DNA of 64,000 nucleotides, taken from contig NC_088171.1 of the NCBI RefSeq assembly GCF_028769735.1, positions 67,783,216-67,847,215 of the forward strand, in the 5' to 3' direction. The notes beneath the pieces are model-generated. The model was not told where the DNA came from. It saw only the letters and a list, made by a program, of their open reading frames with translations, and did no database searches. The DNA comes from Zonotrichia leucophrys gambelii (lineage: Eukaryota > Chordata > Aves > Passeriformes > Passerellidae). Shown here in pieces: positions 34,301-48,810 of this stretch (position 1 is its first letter; each line of letters begins with the position of its first letter). The translations under genes and the position numbers were made by a program.

Positions 34301-37300
34301 GGTAAGCTGAAGCCCTAGCTCAAAGGAGTGTGTTGCACTGTCAGCAGAGAACAACCTGACTATGGCCTGAATAACTCATTAAGATGTCCTCCAGCCTTCT
34401 CCGAAAAGTGGATCTGGTAGCACTGGAGGTGCCAGCAAGACTGTATCCTAGTTCGAGTTGCAGCTGAGCTTCAATGCCATCACTAGTGCTGGCACCCTCC
34501 TTGTCGTCAGCCCTGGAGCTCTTCCAGTTCTGGACAAAGTCACACTGGCCTTAAAATCCAGTGCTGAACTCTGGAAGAAACATGGGAGTTTTTGTTAATT
34601 TGGTGTGAATGAAACAAACTGCTGAATGGTACTCCTTTATTAGCTATTAGGGAGGACAGTTCAGGATTTCTGACTGAGATATGATGCAAATATTTTACTT
34701 TTGAGTCTTTGCAGAAGCAGCTGCAAGTTGGGTAAATGGCGGTGTATGCCAGCTGAGTGGAAAGATGGCACAGGCTACTGGGTACAACCGAGGAATTCCT
34801 GGTTGAGAGATTATGGCCAGAACTCTATGGGAAGACAGACAACTGCAAGGAGTAGGATCAGCAAAATTCCTGAGCACTTGCAAAGTCCCTTCTGCCAAAT
34901 GTTGTAATCTCAATATTCAGGCCACTTTCATGGGTTCTCATGAGTGATCTATGAAGGTAAGATAGAAAAGTTTATTGCATCATTGCCCCTGTTTCCTTTT
35001 CCATGGACTTGAACTTGAGGAAGCACTTTTTCTGGGTCAGTTTCAACAGGACAGATGAATTTCTGGCATTTATCTTGATACTCACTGCCAGGGAAAAAAA
35101 ATAAATCAATATTTAATAATTCTTTTTTAATAGACTTCCTGTGTCCCTGCTCAGAATATCCAAAGTCACCAAGAGCTTCACAAAGGCATGGGAGCAGTAA
35201 AAGCTGTGCTCTGAATGCTATCACATGCTGTCTGTTGTTGTTGCTTTCAAGGACTTCCCATACTTGCAGTGTGTACAGTAATCTTAACCTGACATACTCA
35301 AATGGCTTCTTTGTTAACTAAGCAAGGACAAGAAACAGCTTGTTTGAAGAGATGCATGTTTCCTTTTGATAATGATGCCCTCCATCAGCCTATTCATGGT
35401 AGAAGCAGTGCTTAATTAACAGCTTTCCTATGGTCACTTGTCCCCCTCTGGTCTGGCTCAGAGCTCAGTCATGGTGGCTTTCTCACATTTATACACTACC
35501 ACAGAGGCTGCTCTCTTTGTCCTGCTGGAGAAGGATGGCAAGATATGGCTTGTATTTTGGGATCAGTACAGAAAGAAACATGTCAGACAGGGCCTGACAT
35601 GCTGAGCTTACTTCACTCTAAGGGAGTGAAGGAGTAAAGATCATCTGAAGTGTGCAAGTAACACAAGCTTCGAATTTAAGGAGGTTAGGGTAAGCAGAAG
35701 CCCAAATTTTACTCATAGTTAATTGAACATACACTTCCAGATTTTTTCAGGCTGTTGTACCCAAATAGACACATTTCCTTCACACCTTAGTTACAAGACA
35801 ATTCAGATAAGTTGAGACTTGTTTCCACAAAGCAGAAAGTGCTTTTCAGCAGTCTTTTAATTTTGTTGTGCATGCTAGACATTCTGTGGTGGATTTTTTT
35901 CTGGTTTTCCCCTTTCAAACTGTGCTGCTATATATCCTTTACAGCTCAACATGTTCTTTGGTATAGGGACTGAATCCTTATGAGAGGAACCAATTTGCAG
36001 TCTTCGGGTAGCTCCCTGTAAGATTCATGCAAATTAGAGCATAGATTGTCATATTTTACTTCCTGTTCTAATCAACTTTCTGGCTTTTTCCTTTCTGTGT
36101 TGTGCTTCAGGTTTCAGGGATGTTTGCTATCTGTATCTGTCCTGGCCCTACTTTTAACCAAAAAAGAAATAGGAAATTAGTTTGTCTTTTGCAACTGATC
36201 TGCTAGCAAAGCTGTGCTTGATAATAAACATGTAAACGCTCTAATTCTACCCGGTGGCCATAGGCTTCTGTTAATGGTTTCATGTGCAGAGAGCTGTGTT
36301 TTAGAACCAGCAGTTTCCAAGACAAGCAACTTTTTCTGTGTTGACACTGCAAGTAACAACCACAAAAGTTTGGAGACCTCGTCTTTGCCTATAAATACTC
36401 CAAATGAATCTTTCTTGGCCCTTCATAAGGTCTTGTAACCTAAACTACATGGTAAAATCCAGCCACTGAGGATTTATGAAGCTTGGGTAATGACAATTTA
36501 TTGACCTCTGTGTTCTTGCTCATTTACAAAGAGAGCCAGCTGAAGGAAAGGCATTCGTACTTTATTACTGTTCCTTGAACAATGACATTTTTATTCCCCA
36601 AGAATTGTTTTTCTTTTAATTTGGAGGCAAAACACAATTTCCCTTAATTTGACACATAACTGAAGATTGGCCTGACATGCTTTGAGCTTCTTTTCTAATA
36701 AATACAGATTTCACTGTCCAATCTTACTTTCTAGTAACTGCAAGATTAAAGTTGAACAACAGGCTGTTCAAGAGGAATAAAAGTAATTTCTGAGGTGTTG
36801 TAATTGCATTTTTTCCCTACAATAAAATAGATATTTTTGACTGCTCCCTCACAAATCAACCTAATTTGAGTTGATGCTCTGCTGTTAGAAATACCTCAAC
36901 AAAATGATAGAAACTATTATGACAATATCAGATATAATTAAACATGGACACTGAAGAGTTTGTGTCCTAAACCATGCACTACTGTAAAACTACCAGTTCT
37001 GGAAAGAGCAAATGCCAGTAATGCTACTCTGCCATCAAACGTGTATGGGTTTGTTGGCTGTCTCAGACTTGCTAGAATATATAGTGGCTGAATTTTGCCT
37101 GCTTTCCCTTGATAGAAAGCACTAATTTTGGTCTTAACTCTCTCTCCAGCTGTCAGATCCCTGAAACTTATAAAAATATAATTATCAGTGATAGTCCAGC
37201 CCTCCTTTCAAATCTGGTTAAAATTAGCTAAGGAGAAAATTCACTAAAGGGTGCTGGCAGACAGACATCAGGCCAAAAATACATCAGGCATCGTGTGAGC

Positions 37301-38724
37301 TGCGTGTTTCATGGGTAGCTGCTAATTTAGTACTGCATTTCTCCCAGAGCAGCACTTGGAGATAGCTACTCTGGTGTCCAGGAGCTGAGATTCCTTGGTG
37401 CCTGTTTCAGTGAAGAGCTACTTGGAATTGTTTGTGTCTGTCCCTTCCAAGCACCGCTGAGTGTTGCTGCATGCTGTCAGAGGGGGCTTGGCACCTGAGG
37501 ATTTTTTGTTCCCTGCGGACTTGGGGGCACACCAGACATCTGTACACGAGGCAGTGGAGCTGCCCCTATGGGCTTGTGTGTGACCAAGGGCTGTAGGTAA
37601 AAGCAGCAACAACTCTGTAACAGCATGGGACTCCTCTCTGGAAAAAGACCTTGGCCCTCAGTGAGTACCAAAGTACCAACCTCTGCACAACTTGGTGTTG
37701 TTATGGACAGAAAGAGCTTTAACTCTAGAGCAGAGTTAAAGCCATAGGTCTCCCTGCTCTAGGGGAGTTTCTGACTGGGTAAGACACAGTCCAGCTGTTC
37801 TGTTTTGAGCCTGTGTAGAGTAAGGTGCATTTAAGTGTGTGGCAGGTGCTATATCCAAGGTAAAACACCCATTTGTGTGTGGCAATGTCATCTCAGTAGC
37901 ACAGCTTTCTCTATAGGCTCTGCTGAAGGGCTGATTTTCATTGAAATGGGGGGGTTACTGGTCTTGGGACCTACTGCTACAGAAGACCCATATTCCTGGA
38001 TTTAACCTTGTGCCTGAGAGCATCTCTGTTGAAATTTGTAGGCAGGTTCATCTAGGCACATTTAAGCTATGTGAGTTGTCTTGGCTGTGGTCTTTCTGCA
38101 AGGTATGTTTAATATGCTAAGTCTGCAAGGGTAGCACAAGCACACTTCTACTTGTGTGAAGGACACAGTAGTGTGACACCTGGCTTTCCAAGGTGCCCTG
38201 CAGTGGTGAAGGCTAAAAAAAGTATTTCTCCCTTGCACAGTGCAATTTGATGAACAGATTTCAAAGAGAGCGCTAAACTATTTAGCTGTAAGTACAGTAA
38301 GCAATATAGCTGCATTAGCACAGAGCTCAGCTAGGTAAATTAGCATTGTGCAGCATAGACATATCCTAAATTTCTGCTATGGTTTCCTCAGTGACGCTTT
38401 TTCAAAACATGGCTTGAAAATAAATTACGATTTTTTTTCACCCCTCCAAAACACTGAGATAAGAAAGCTTACATACATTTTCCTTTTTAAAAAAATCTCA
38501 CTATCTTTTCTTTCAAAATAAATTCTAGTCTGAACACCTAATTTTATCTAATGGTTTTTTTTTTTTTGCTTTTATTGGTGGCTTCCTCTCATTCATCTGA
38601 GCCTGGATCCCCTGTAACCAAAAGCTGTTTCAGCTGGGGTACAGAAGAGACTCCCTTTGTATTTTAAAACCTATCATTTCAGTTCCCTCATGACCTCATG
38701 ATAGAAGGCTAGACATGATCAGAG
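34301..38724. other. Intergenic DNA, 34.3-38.7 kb
   Basis: AT-rich sequence with no recognised gene. It contains a perfect 11-bp hairpin at 37716-37742 and a T13 run at 38555-38567. ORFs are short and without domains. Confidence 0.55.
37716..37742. repeat. Perfect 11-bp inverted repeat (hairpin)
   Basis: The arm GCTTTAACTCT (37716-37726) and its exact reverse complement AGAGTTAAAGC (37732-37742) flank the 5-base loop AGAGC. No T-run or repeat family is attached, so its origin is unknown. Confidence 0.85.
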
Positions 38725-39190
38725 AAGGAATAGAGATCTAGCATTATTATGTCCCTACACAAATCTATGCAGTTCTGATCATACCATCTCAAATAGGATG
38801 CAGTAGGACTGGCAAATGCTCAGGGAAGGGCAAGGATGATAGATGTGGATTATATGGCATGAGAGTAAGTCACATTCTCCAGTCTGTGGGGAGATGGTGG
38901 AGGGCTGCCATGGAGGTCTGCTGTGAACAGCATGGAGAAGGTGAGTAAGGAACTGCTAAGGGCTGATACAATGTTAGAAGATGAGGTGCAATTCCCTGAA
39001 GGAATAGGTTTGGAAGTCTTCAAGGAAGAAGCCTCCTCTCAGAAGCCTCCTGATAAGCTGTGGAACTCACTGCCACAGTGTGTGGGCAAGTCCAAAAATT
39101 TAAAAAGAGTTAAAAGAAGGACATGGGTTACTTTGATGCTTGTTTATCAATGATTAAGGGAAATCAAGAAAGTAAGACTGGGTTATTCAA
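38725..39190 (+). mobile_element. Ancient CR1-group LINE fragment, plus orientation
   Basis: The sequence preserves blocks of an old CR1 lineage: ATGCAGTAGGACTGGCAAAT, GGGAAGGGCAAGGATGATAG, then CTGTGGAACTCACTGCCACA and a GTTAAAAGAAGGACATGGGTT-like segment near the 3' end. It is more diverged than the other copies here and belongs to a different subfamily; its end is not sharp and may reach about 39230. The 76-codon ORF at 38923-39153 lies entirely inside it and is not a gene. Confidence 0.75.
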
Positions 39191-42100
39191 AGCAGGAATA
39201 ACAGATTATTATCCTTTGTGCTTCTAGGAGTGGTTGTGGCATCGCTGGTCAACCCACAAGGACATTGTAGGTACTAAGATGTTTCTATATGTGGCTGCAA
39301 GTTCTACACAGTGTAGACCCAAAACACTACTGCTGAGGTGTATTTTATCACAGAGGAAGAGTATCATCATAACTGTACCTGCTTGAAGAGACTGAGAAAA
39401 TGAAAGCTGACATGGTGTGTCAGAGGTTGATGTCCTGACACACTTCCCCTGCATTCTTTAAGTCAGGTGCTTTGGGAATTCCTGAGATTAAAGTTACACA
39501 AGTAACAAGTAGTTGCTCTACTTAGTCAAGTACAGTGGCAATTTTAGAGCCCTGTAAATTGGAAATAAGGGCTGGGAAAAAATTAGATACAGCCAAGATG
39601 GTAAGAGTATATTCGAGGCCTCGGTCCTGCAACTATTTAAATATCATGTATAGTGTTCACTTTTGAGCAACATACTAAGGAGAAAGTGGTTTTGCAAGGA
39701 GACTCTTGCGTCAGTAGAGAATAAACTACATTTAATATTTGCTGAAGTTGTATATAGCTAACTTTTCTCAACGGGTTGTAGCTTTCCGTCATACTTGTTT
39801 AATGTCTGCAAGGTGGTTTTCTTCCTCCTGGCTCCACCATCCCAATAATTTGATCAATGAATAGAATGAAGTCATGGACCATTGACATTTTTCCCTCCTC
39901 CAAAGTGGTATGATAAAAAAAAATAAGTTTATATGGACTTTTTAATTTATATGGACTTGGATTACCTCTGCCCATCTGGAAATTTATTCTAGGTCAGCAG
40001 GATTACCTGCTGGAAACTGAAGTGCAGGCAGAATAACATAGATCTAAATATGCTGGGTCTAGAGTTGGCTTAAGATATCACGATTGGTCTCTGATCTTGG
40101 TTATGTGAGATAAGCCAAAAATAGTGATATTTTTGCTAGAAGAGTTTGTTCTGTCTCTGCCTTCATACCTGGCAGAGAGGCAGTAACTCCAAGGCACAAA
40201 TCAGAAACTCCCACATACAGCCCTTGATTGCTTCTCTTTCAACTCACCATGCAATTGCCATATGTGAATCTACCAAGTGACACTTCCTAATCTAAAGGAC
40301 TATCACTTTCCTAAAAGTACAAGCTTAAATAAACTGCATGATCAGGCAAATTAAATCAACACCAAGTCTAGAAAGTGAAGAAGGATGGACTTCTAAATAG
40401 GACAAGTGCTCCCTGTTGATACTGGTGGCAAAATGTCCAGCAGTTTGATGTCTCAAAAACCTGTGTTCCTGTCTGCCCATGACATAAAACCTAGTGAATG
40501 CAGGGTGTACTGAAACTCTGCTACAGTGGTCAAGTTGTCTCCATCCTTTTTTGTTTTTCTCCTCTGCCTGTCCTTCTACTGAAATCATCAAGAAATACAT
40601 CAGGGAAACACAAGAGATAATCACACCTCACTTTTCACTTAGTTTATCTTTTCCAATATTTTAAGATCTATCTTTTGCAAATATTCTGAGCATCCCCGAA
40701 ATATACATAAAACCCATAGAGGTTGTTTGCAGAGAGTAGAGGAAAAAAGGTGAGGCAATCTGGGAAATGTCTGTCTTAGTCTCCTCCACATTGAAACAAA
40801 AGTGCTTCCTTAGAAAAGATCCAGAGCCAGCACATGCAGGCACTGCAGGAGTAAGATGGATTTGAGTCTGGATCTCCAAAGCACTGACAGGTAAATTACA
40901 AAGGGCAGAATCTTCATTACTGGTGATTTAGGAGGCATGAAGAGATGCAACTTGATTTGTGGATCCCAAGTGGACTTTTCAAGGCTGGCAATTAATAATA
41001 GGAAATAGACTTGTAAACTGAATGAACCTGACGCAGGGTCATGAGAGCAAATTACTTTTGGAAGCTATAGTGCCATTTTTTCTAGTTACTTGTAAGAACA
41101 GTGAATAGTGTGGAATTTTGTTTGCAGATACTTTTTGATTTTTCTCCTTCTGTGCTTTTATTCTGCCATCCCTATCCCAAAAAATTCAAGTCTTTCTTTG
41201 GAGATTTAAGTATATAACTACTTAGTCTTGTAATTTGAAGTAACAAGACAGTTTGGTGACATTTTACAAGACAAAAGCCATTCATTCCACCTCTAATAAC
41301 TACACGACTCTTAAAATCCTCATATGACTAATCTCTAATTCCCAGCACTCGACTGCAAATAAAATCATACTTTGAACTGTGCTACTTTAGTATACCAAAT
41401 AAAGCTCCCACACGACTTCCAGATCAGCTCAGAGTTTGGTTAGCCTAAAACCATGGTGATGTTTATACAGATTGCAGACTGTATTAAATAAAACTCTCCC
41501 TATAAACGTTTGTGGGAGATTATATTAAGCTCAACGGTCTATGAAATCTCTTTAAAAATGCAGGGTGCTTGGCCTCCTGTGAAATGGTATTCAGGAAAAT
41601 TAAGTCACAAAAGTGTATGTTTAGTACTCCACAACTGAAGGACTATTCTGACAAAAAGATTCCTTTGCCTATGCTGATTTTCAGCCCCATCCTTTCAAAC
41701 TTGCATGCAGAGGGCCCTTTGGGAAACAGCTTGCTTGGACACAGATTCTCAGGCCCAAAACATCTCTTTTCCTCATATTCCTTTCCAACTGGCTGCTCAC
41801 ATGTGATGTTAGGGGTTGTATGATATTTGCACTCTTCCACTGTTTCTCCATTAGGTTTCAAAGTAATGGGATAATTTTTGAGTTGAAAGCAAATGAAAAG
41901 ATGGCAAGATTCAAACCTGTGCATTTATAAAACAAACAAGGTGGACAAGAAGCTACTTCTGGGCTTCCAGGGAATTCAAATCATTGACATGTAGCTCTTC
42001 TGCCCAGACAGGAGCTGTCCTCTGTGAGAGAGAGCCAAGTGGGGCTGCAGGCTGCTTCCAGAGGAGCAAGCAGCGCCTGGGGTGACACCTGTGGCAGGGC

Positions 42101-45100
42101 TGGGGTGCAGAGAGGTTTGGGGATTGATCCAGGGTTTCATACATGGAGATGTTTGAGGTCCTGGCTGAGGGAGGCAGATCAAGCAATAGAAGATTGGTAC
42201 ATGATAAATTAAGACTTCACTATATGGCTACATCTGGAAGTCTGACCCTTTCCTTTACTCACCTTTCAAAGAAGGGCAGGGGTAGAGTGGTGGTATGTTC
42301 TAGATATGTAATATACCCTGAGTTTTCAAAAATAGCTTATATATTTGCTAGCAGATGTGTTTAATTTCAGCTGCAGTTTCAGTAATTCGTAAAAGAACTT
42401 GAGTGTTACCAATTACAGTGCTGAGGAAGCTTCCAACATGCAGTCAGATGACACAACCATAGGCCTTGCCTGCTTTTCTTCACTTAGCAAATACTGTGAC
42501 TTAGAGGATGACCTGTGCCACTGTGGATTTTCATAGTATTTTTATTGTGAAACACACAAAAGGAGATTTCAGAAGTGCTGTGTGATGTACAGTTCGTGTG
42601 ATTTCCGTCAGCAGTTTGTTCCTAGTTCCCGATGTGGGAAAGGGAAATGCAAATGAAACATTTGTCTCCTTGGAAAAAAGGCTCTGAACTACTTGAATTG
42701 GAGGGACAGGCAGAGGCTGCTTTGCAGATCAGAGCTGTCCTCTACTCATGCAGTGGAGAGCAGAATCTGCCTTTGCACTTCTTGACTGCTGGTACAAATT
42801 TGCTGTGCCTGCTCACCAGCTGGTGACATGAAGTGGTGACTCCTGCCCCTCCCCACGTGAGAGACCCTGAATGAAATTAATTGGTGACTGTAAGTTTGGC
42901 ATCCTTCAGCAAAGAAGCTAAAGCACTGGTTCTAAGTCTGACTCCCCCCTGCTGTGGTCCCTTTGCATCAGGCTGGCACAGAGGGGACACACAGCACTGC
43001 CCACTGTGCCGCAGCTGCTCCAACCTGCTGGAGCATGCTGCTTCAGGCTTGTTGGTCCAGCAGCTGTCACAATCCCTGCATGGATGTAGACTTTCAAAAG
43101 GAGCTGCAAAATGTCAGGGATTTTATTTGTGTGACCTGCCCCCACTGTGCAGACCAGAGTTGATGCACAAGACAGCAATGTGGTTAAGATTATGGAAATA
43201 AGCACAGAGAAACACACGAGAACTTCTGCTTTGTTTCATTATGACAGGGGATTCATTTTTAGGACATACGTTCATTTCTGATGGCTATGCACATGGCTGC
43301 ATGCAGTGGGCTTCCACCCCCTTCTGACACAAAAGGCCCCCTGATCTACCCTAGGTAAGAGCACAGTTTCCATTCCCTCCTCTACTCCGGGCTGCTGTTT
43401 TGTGGTAGCATCCTGCCTAGTTACAGTGCCCAGCTGGAATCACACTGTTTTTTTGGAGCTGTCTTACCACCACTGTTCTGTAGATGGACAAGGCAGGCAG
43501 CAGGACTACAGCCCATTACACCTGGAGAATAGCACCTCTTGTCCCATCTTATGTAAAATTCTTAGGAATAATTTTTTCCATGACGCCATTCTCCCACAAA
43601 CAAATCCCACCTTCATGGCAATTGCAGTGAAATGCTGAGAAAATTGAGATGCATCTGCAGAAAGAAAGCAAAAAGCTTTGAAGGCTGAAGCGACATCAGC
43701 ATTTTGATTCTAGTCCTCTGTGTCTTTTCAGGTTTTTAATTTGTTTTTTTCATTCACGTATTTTTCTGAGATCATTTATGCTGCCAGTGAAAATCTAACT
43801 TGATCTTTTTCTTGGAACTGAATACAGCCTATTTTGAGTGACACTGGTCAAATGTTTCTAGTTAGAAGTGGAAAGGAAAAGGAAAACTTCTCTTTGTTTT
43901 ATAAAACAAGTTCTGCTCTCCCCTGCCCTTTGGCTTTCTAGCAGCCAAAATAGTTTAGAGCAGGAATAAATGACTTAATTTATTAATATAAGTGTCATAA
44001 ATTTAGTCTTGGAAGAATACTAGCCTGAGGTTTCCCCAGGTCTGAAGTTAGTTTTTTGTAGCAGAGTTTTACTATGTGTGCATCTGCTGTGTTTTGTGAG
44101 ACATCAAGACCTAGGTCTGTGTGTACATCTCCACTTAGACTCAAAGAAGACAATCAAAATTTTGTCCCTTACTTAGTGGCTTCTGGCTCTTGCTTTTAGT
44201 TTAATTGCAGTTGAAATTTAGGGACCATGTGTATTGTTTATTTACCTCATGCCACTGCTGCAAAAGGTGCAGCTCATCCCCTGCACCTCCATGGGCTGCT
44301 TGTGTGAAGTCACAGTTCTGCTCTTGCCTGCTGCTTTCCCTACTCCTGAGGCCATCAGTCTCTCATCCCACCACTACCTGCTGTCCCTCCAATAAACAAG
44401 GACTGCCTTTGCTCAGTCCAGATTACTTGCTCTAGATTATGTACAAAGTTTGTGAAGCTAACAAATAAAAAAAAATAAAATTTGATAACATTTCACAGAC
44501 TTCTAGAATAATCTTATTTCATGTGACCTTCAAGTGTCTGTTTTTAAAAAGCAAGTTAATGGTGCTGGTAATCCCATAGAAATGTTTGAGAAGCAAAAAT
44601 CATCAACATGAAAAATTTGAAGAATTTATAATTGTTTAAAAAACCTGATTTATTTCTTCAGCAGTCTGATGAGAAACTGAGTCATTAATTTTGAGTGCTA
44701 AGAGCTTGGGAGTACTGGTGAGAAGGCTGGATATGTGCTTCAATGAAGCAGACATTGATGAGTTTAATACTGATAAGAGGATCTTGAAATGTTAAGGAAA
44801 GCTGCTGCACGTTTGGGTTTTACTGCAGAAACCCCTGCCATTGCACTTTTGAGAAGCTTTTCAGATAATGAAGTGCATCTCCATGGTATCTAGCCAAACA
44901 TTTAAAATACTGTATGAAAGAGGCAGGTAAAGATAGATAAAGACTGAGAAGTTGTTAATCTTGTATCAGCATTTCCTAGACCAGCTAAATGGTAGGTGGG
45001 AGATTTTTGTCCTTTTGTTCTGGCCTGTGACTGGGCATATGCCTAAACATGTCACAGTTTCTGGTATTTTTTAACATTGTTTCTTAAAATTATTTTTACA

Positions 45101-45152
45101 ATTTGTATCTGCTTTTACCTGATTCTTTGTGAACACATGTGGCCTCAAAGGG

Positions 45153-45183
45153 ATGTAAACTAAATGTAAACTAATGTAAACTA
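45153..45183. repeat. Three tandem copies of ATGTAAACTA
   Basis: Exact copies lie at 45153-45162, 45164-45173 and 45174-45183, with one extra A between the first two. Each copy includes TGTAAAC, the forkhead-type core (TGTAAACA-like). This is either a micro-minisatellite or a clustered binding motif. Confidence 0.85.
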
Positions 45184-48100
45184 AAGCACCTTCAAGTTTT
45201 CATCATTTTTCCTTTGAAACAACAACATAAAATACCATAAGAAAATTCCATCCTGCAAGGTCTACTTTAACTCATGTGCTGTGTTTTAACTCATTTGGTG
45301 AAGAACCACTGTGAAGGATCTGATCACACCAAAGTGTGTTTTCCAGCAATGTTCATGCAAAGGATCCCAAGTAGAGCTGTGTGTGCCTGGTTTTCTGTGC
45401 CAAGATTAACAGTGTGGAATAACAGCCACTGCACAGTAAAAGATTATTTTTGCATTTTTCCCACATTATCCCACATGACTGAAATAGAGAAAGTCATACT
45501 TTTGAACATGTTGAGAACCAATAGAGGTTGTAATTGAGATGTTTGAGGTAATTGCTATTAAGAAGTACTAACCTACCTGGGTGTGAATGCAGGGCTTGAG
45601 GTAGGCAGGTGTGCACAAAGTAATTTATCCTAAATTTTAGGATACATTTTGTGGTATTGATGTTACATGGAGAACACATTCTTCAGATTGATACACTTAA
45701 TACTATCTTTATCTTGCTCTCTGGACTAAGGTTGCAACTGAGGACCTCCAAAATCTTCCAGCATGCAAGGACTAGGTTAAGCACAGAGCAAAGAGACATG
45801 GAAATCCCCGAGGGAGATTCATTGTAGTCTGGCAGAAAAAAAGCAGGAAAAAAGAAGGTTTTTTTGAGATTGAGTGCTCCTAAGGAGTGCTGAGCATTAT
45901 ATAGATGTTATCTCCTACCTAAGTTCCCAGGCAGAAGGCTGAGCATGTGGTACTTTTTGCAATCTGTTCCTCTGCTCGAGAATGGTCTTGGCAGAGATGC
46001 CATATGCACAGCATTGTATTAAAAGTAGGTTTGATTATTTCCCATGGTAATAGTAGTGCAGTAGATGTGGCAGTAGGAAGATAAACATTAAAATGAGTGC
46101 AAATGGAAGTTCATTTCAGTGGTTGTTCACATTCCACTGCTTCTGCTGCTGCAAGAAAGATGGTTGGGAGATAACACTGAGAGTGCAGCAGCCTGACAGC
46201 TACCTTTCTTCATTAACTTAGACTGCAACAAAGCACAGCCTTTTTGAAACAAAGTTCAAGTAGCCAGAGCCTCTCTGTGGAAATTAATTTCCTCTGGAAG
46301 CTGCTTCCACGTAACTCATCACCTACTTCACTGAACATTAGTCACCCCGGTCGCTGGTGACAGAAGTGCTTGACAGAGCTGCTGGAAAGTGGGTCATGTG
46401 GTGGATAAAACATAGCCTGCTTCCCCAGGCTGCTTTTAGTGTGGACCTCCTGAGACTGCAGTAAATAATAAATACCTGCTGGCCACCATGGACACTTTGA
46501 GTGCTGCTGCATAGCTTGTCTTTGGTCCATGAGAGGAGGAAATCATACAATGATGTAGTAGGTCCGCAGAAAGAAACTCTTGGCTGCCCATCTCTGATTC
46601 TGACTTGCATTGTGATGATTTTTTTCCCTGAGTATGGGAAGCTATATACTGTTGGGTGGTGCAATTTCTACCCTTATAGGCCTGTTTCCCAGGTAGGAGG
46701 GCTGAGGACTTCACTGCTGTGGTGGTAGCAGCTGTTTCTTTTCGATACCTCACCAATGGCACTGGTAAAAGGAGGCCTGGGGCACTGCTCCTGGGCAAAC
46801 ACCCAGCTGTGCCTGGTTACAGGGGGAGATTTTGGTTGTGAGAGCCGTGCTCACTAACACAACAGCCATTTCATGTCTTCGCCATAGGAAAAGGCTGTGG
46901 GCCACATGGAATTTAATGTCTTTTAGAAGTCTTTATGAGAAGTGCAAAGCTGTGCTTCTTCAGGCCTTTAAAACTCACTTCTTTTATTTGAAAGGGAACC
47001 TGCAAAGAACTGAAAAAGAATGAGGTTTGTGATCTGTTTTCGTGCTGTATAATGATCTATTTATTTCTCTTCTTTTTCCCCCTCCCCTTTCTCTTTTTTA
47101 TTCCTCCCTTGAAAGGTTAGGAGTTTTCCCAGCTACTGTTCGACAGCTTGTTATCCAGACTGTAAACACTGAATTTCAGTACTTCCTATCACTGGAAGAA
47201 TCAAGGCACTGAATCATTAACAAGGCAACTCTTTGTGCCAAATGTTTGTTTGTGATTAATGGTAAACAGATATTTTTAAAAAAAGACCAAAAAATGAGAA
47301 AAGGATTAAAATATCTTTTTTACTAAAATACTCACCCTGCAATTTTCTTCCACAAAAATGTTTGGACAACTTTGTTCATACACATTTCTCTTTTTCTGTG
47401 AGAGTATTCCAAAGAATTTTTACCCTTCCTTCATCACCACGCTGCTTGAATTCTGTCCTAGTGATGGGAGGAAACATCTATGATGCCAAAGGTGAAGTTC
47501 CATGTCTTGTCTGAGTCTTACAAACAACTTATATCTATTGAAAGGGAGAGATTCTCTTCCTCCTTGTTCTCCCTACTCCTGCTCTTGCTTTCAGCTGTGC
47601 AGTCTCATGCTGAGTCTGCAGCTCCTAAAACTTTTTACTGAAGCAACTTTGTCTCTGTCTTGGAAGAAAACAAGATTGATTTTTCTGATATAATTTGCTG
47701 CTGGATTTCGGGATTGTATCATTTCCCAGGAGCTCCTAACAAGCATCACATCTGGTGGTACACAAGACAGTGCGTCTAGGAGTGATGTAGGGACTGTGGG
47801 ATTCCCATGTTTCAACAGCGGCAGAGAAATATTGGATGGGCTCAGTCACCCTGTGCTGGTTCTCCACCAAGATGGAGTCACTTGTCACTTGAACTACAAT
47901 AACTCACCGTTTGCGACCTCTCAGCCTGCCTCCAGAATGAAAGGTGGATGTGCTCACATAGAAATCCTCTCCTGAATGTTCAGCTGGGATGAGCGTTCCC
48001 ACTGTCTCTCAAGCCACATTTCACCAGAATGAGGGCAACTACTCTCTAGCAGCAGTTTATTCCCTTGCTGTGGACTGCATTCCTTCAGGAGATTCTCAGG

Positions 48101-48760
48101 ATAAAAAGAGGTGTGGATTTTGTCCTTCCAGAAGTTTCTTTATAGTGGTTGGTCCATGGTTAGCCTTCAGGTGATGCTAATCAGAGCAAAGTTTGCAGAA
48201 GAGAGCTGCCCACACTGGAAGTGGAAAGCTGGATTAGTATGTGCAAATGACAAAGGACTGAAGAGTTATGAAACGCAATGCCAGTGGATCAGATCCCGTT
48301 AGTTTTGCCAGGCTGCTAGCACTTCATCTCCATGGCCTCGCAGTCACAACTGTGTGCCTCCCAGTTCCCTAGGTACAGGCAGGCAAGGGAACTGAGGTAT
48401 CTCCTAGGAAACAACACCTTTGTTAGGCTTCTCACTTGCTGGTACTCAGAAAGAAAAAAGTAAAAAGGACTTTAACAGGAAAATAGAGAGGTGCAACAGT
48501 CTGAGCAGTGTGAACATTACATTGTTGGATGGGCACTCTTGCCTTTAATAGGTTATCTTTTTCCATTAGAGGACTGTTTAAATTTTTAAGTGGTGCACAA
48601 GCTCATAAGGGCTTTTACTGCGTGGGTTCCCATTTTCATGTGGGTTTTGAATGTGTGGGAAAAGCTGATGCACTAAGATCTATTTCCAGTCTTCCCCTTG
48701 GGAACTATTGATGGTCATTTCTTCTTTCTTACATGACTTTTAAGATCCTCAACGCCTACC

Positions 48761-48810
48761 CCCTCCCCCCACGCCCCAAAAAAACCCAAAAAAACAAAAC
48801 AAAAAAAGAA
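48761..48810. repeat. Low-complexity C-rich then A-rich tract
   Basis: A C-rich segment (CCCCCTCCCCCCACGCCCC-like) is followed by interrupted A-runs (AAAAAAACCCAAAAAAAC). Simple sequence, with no gene. Confidence 0.75.
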
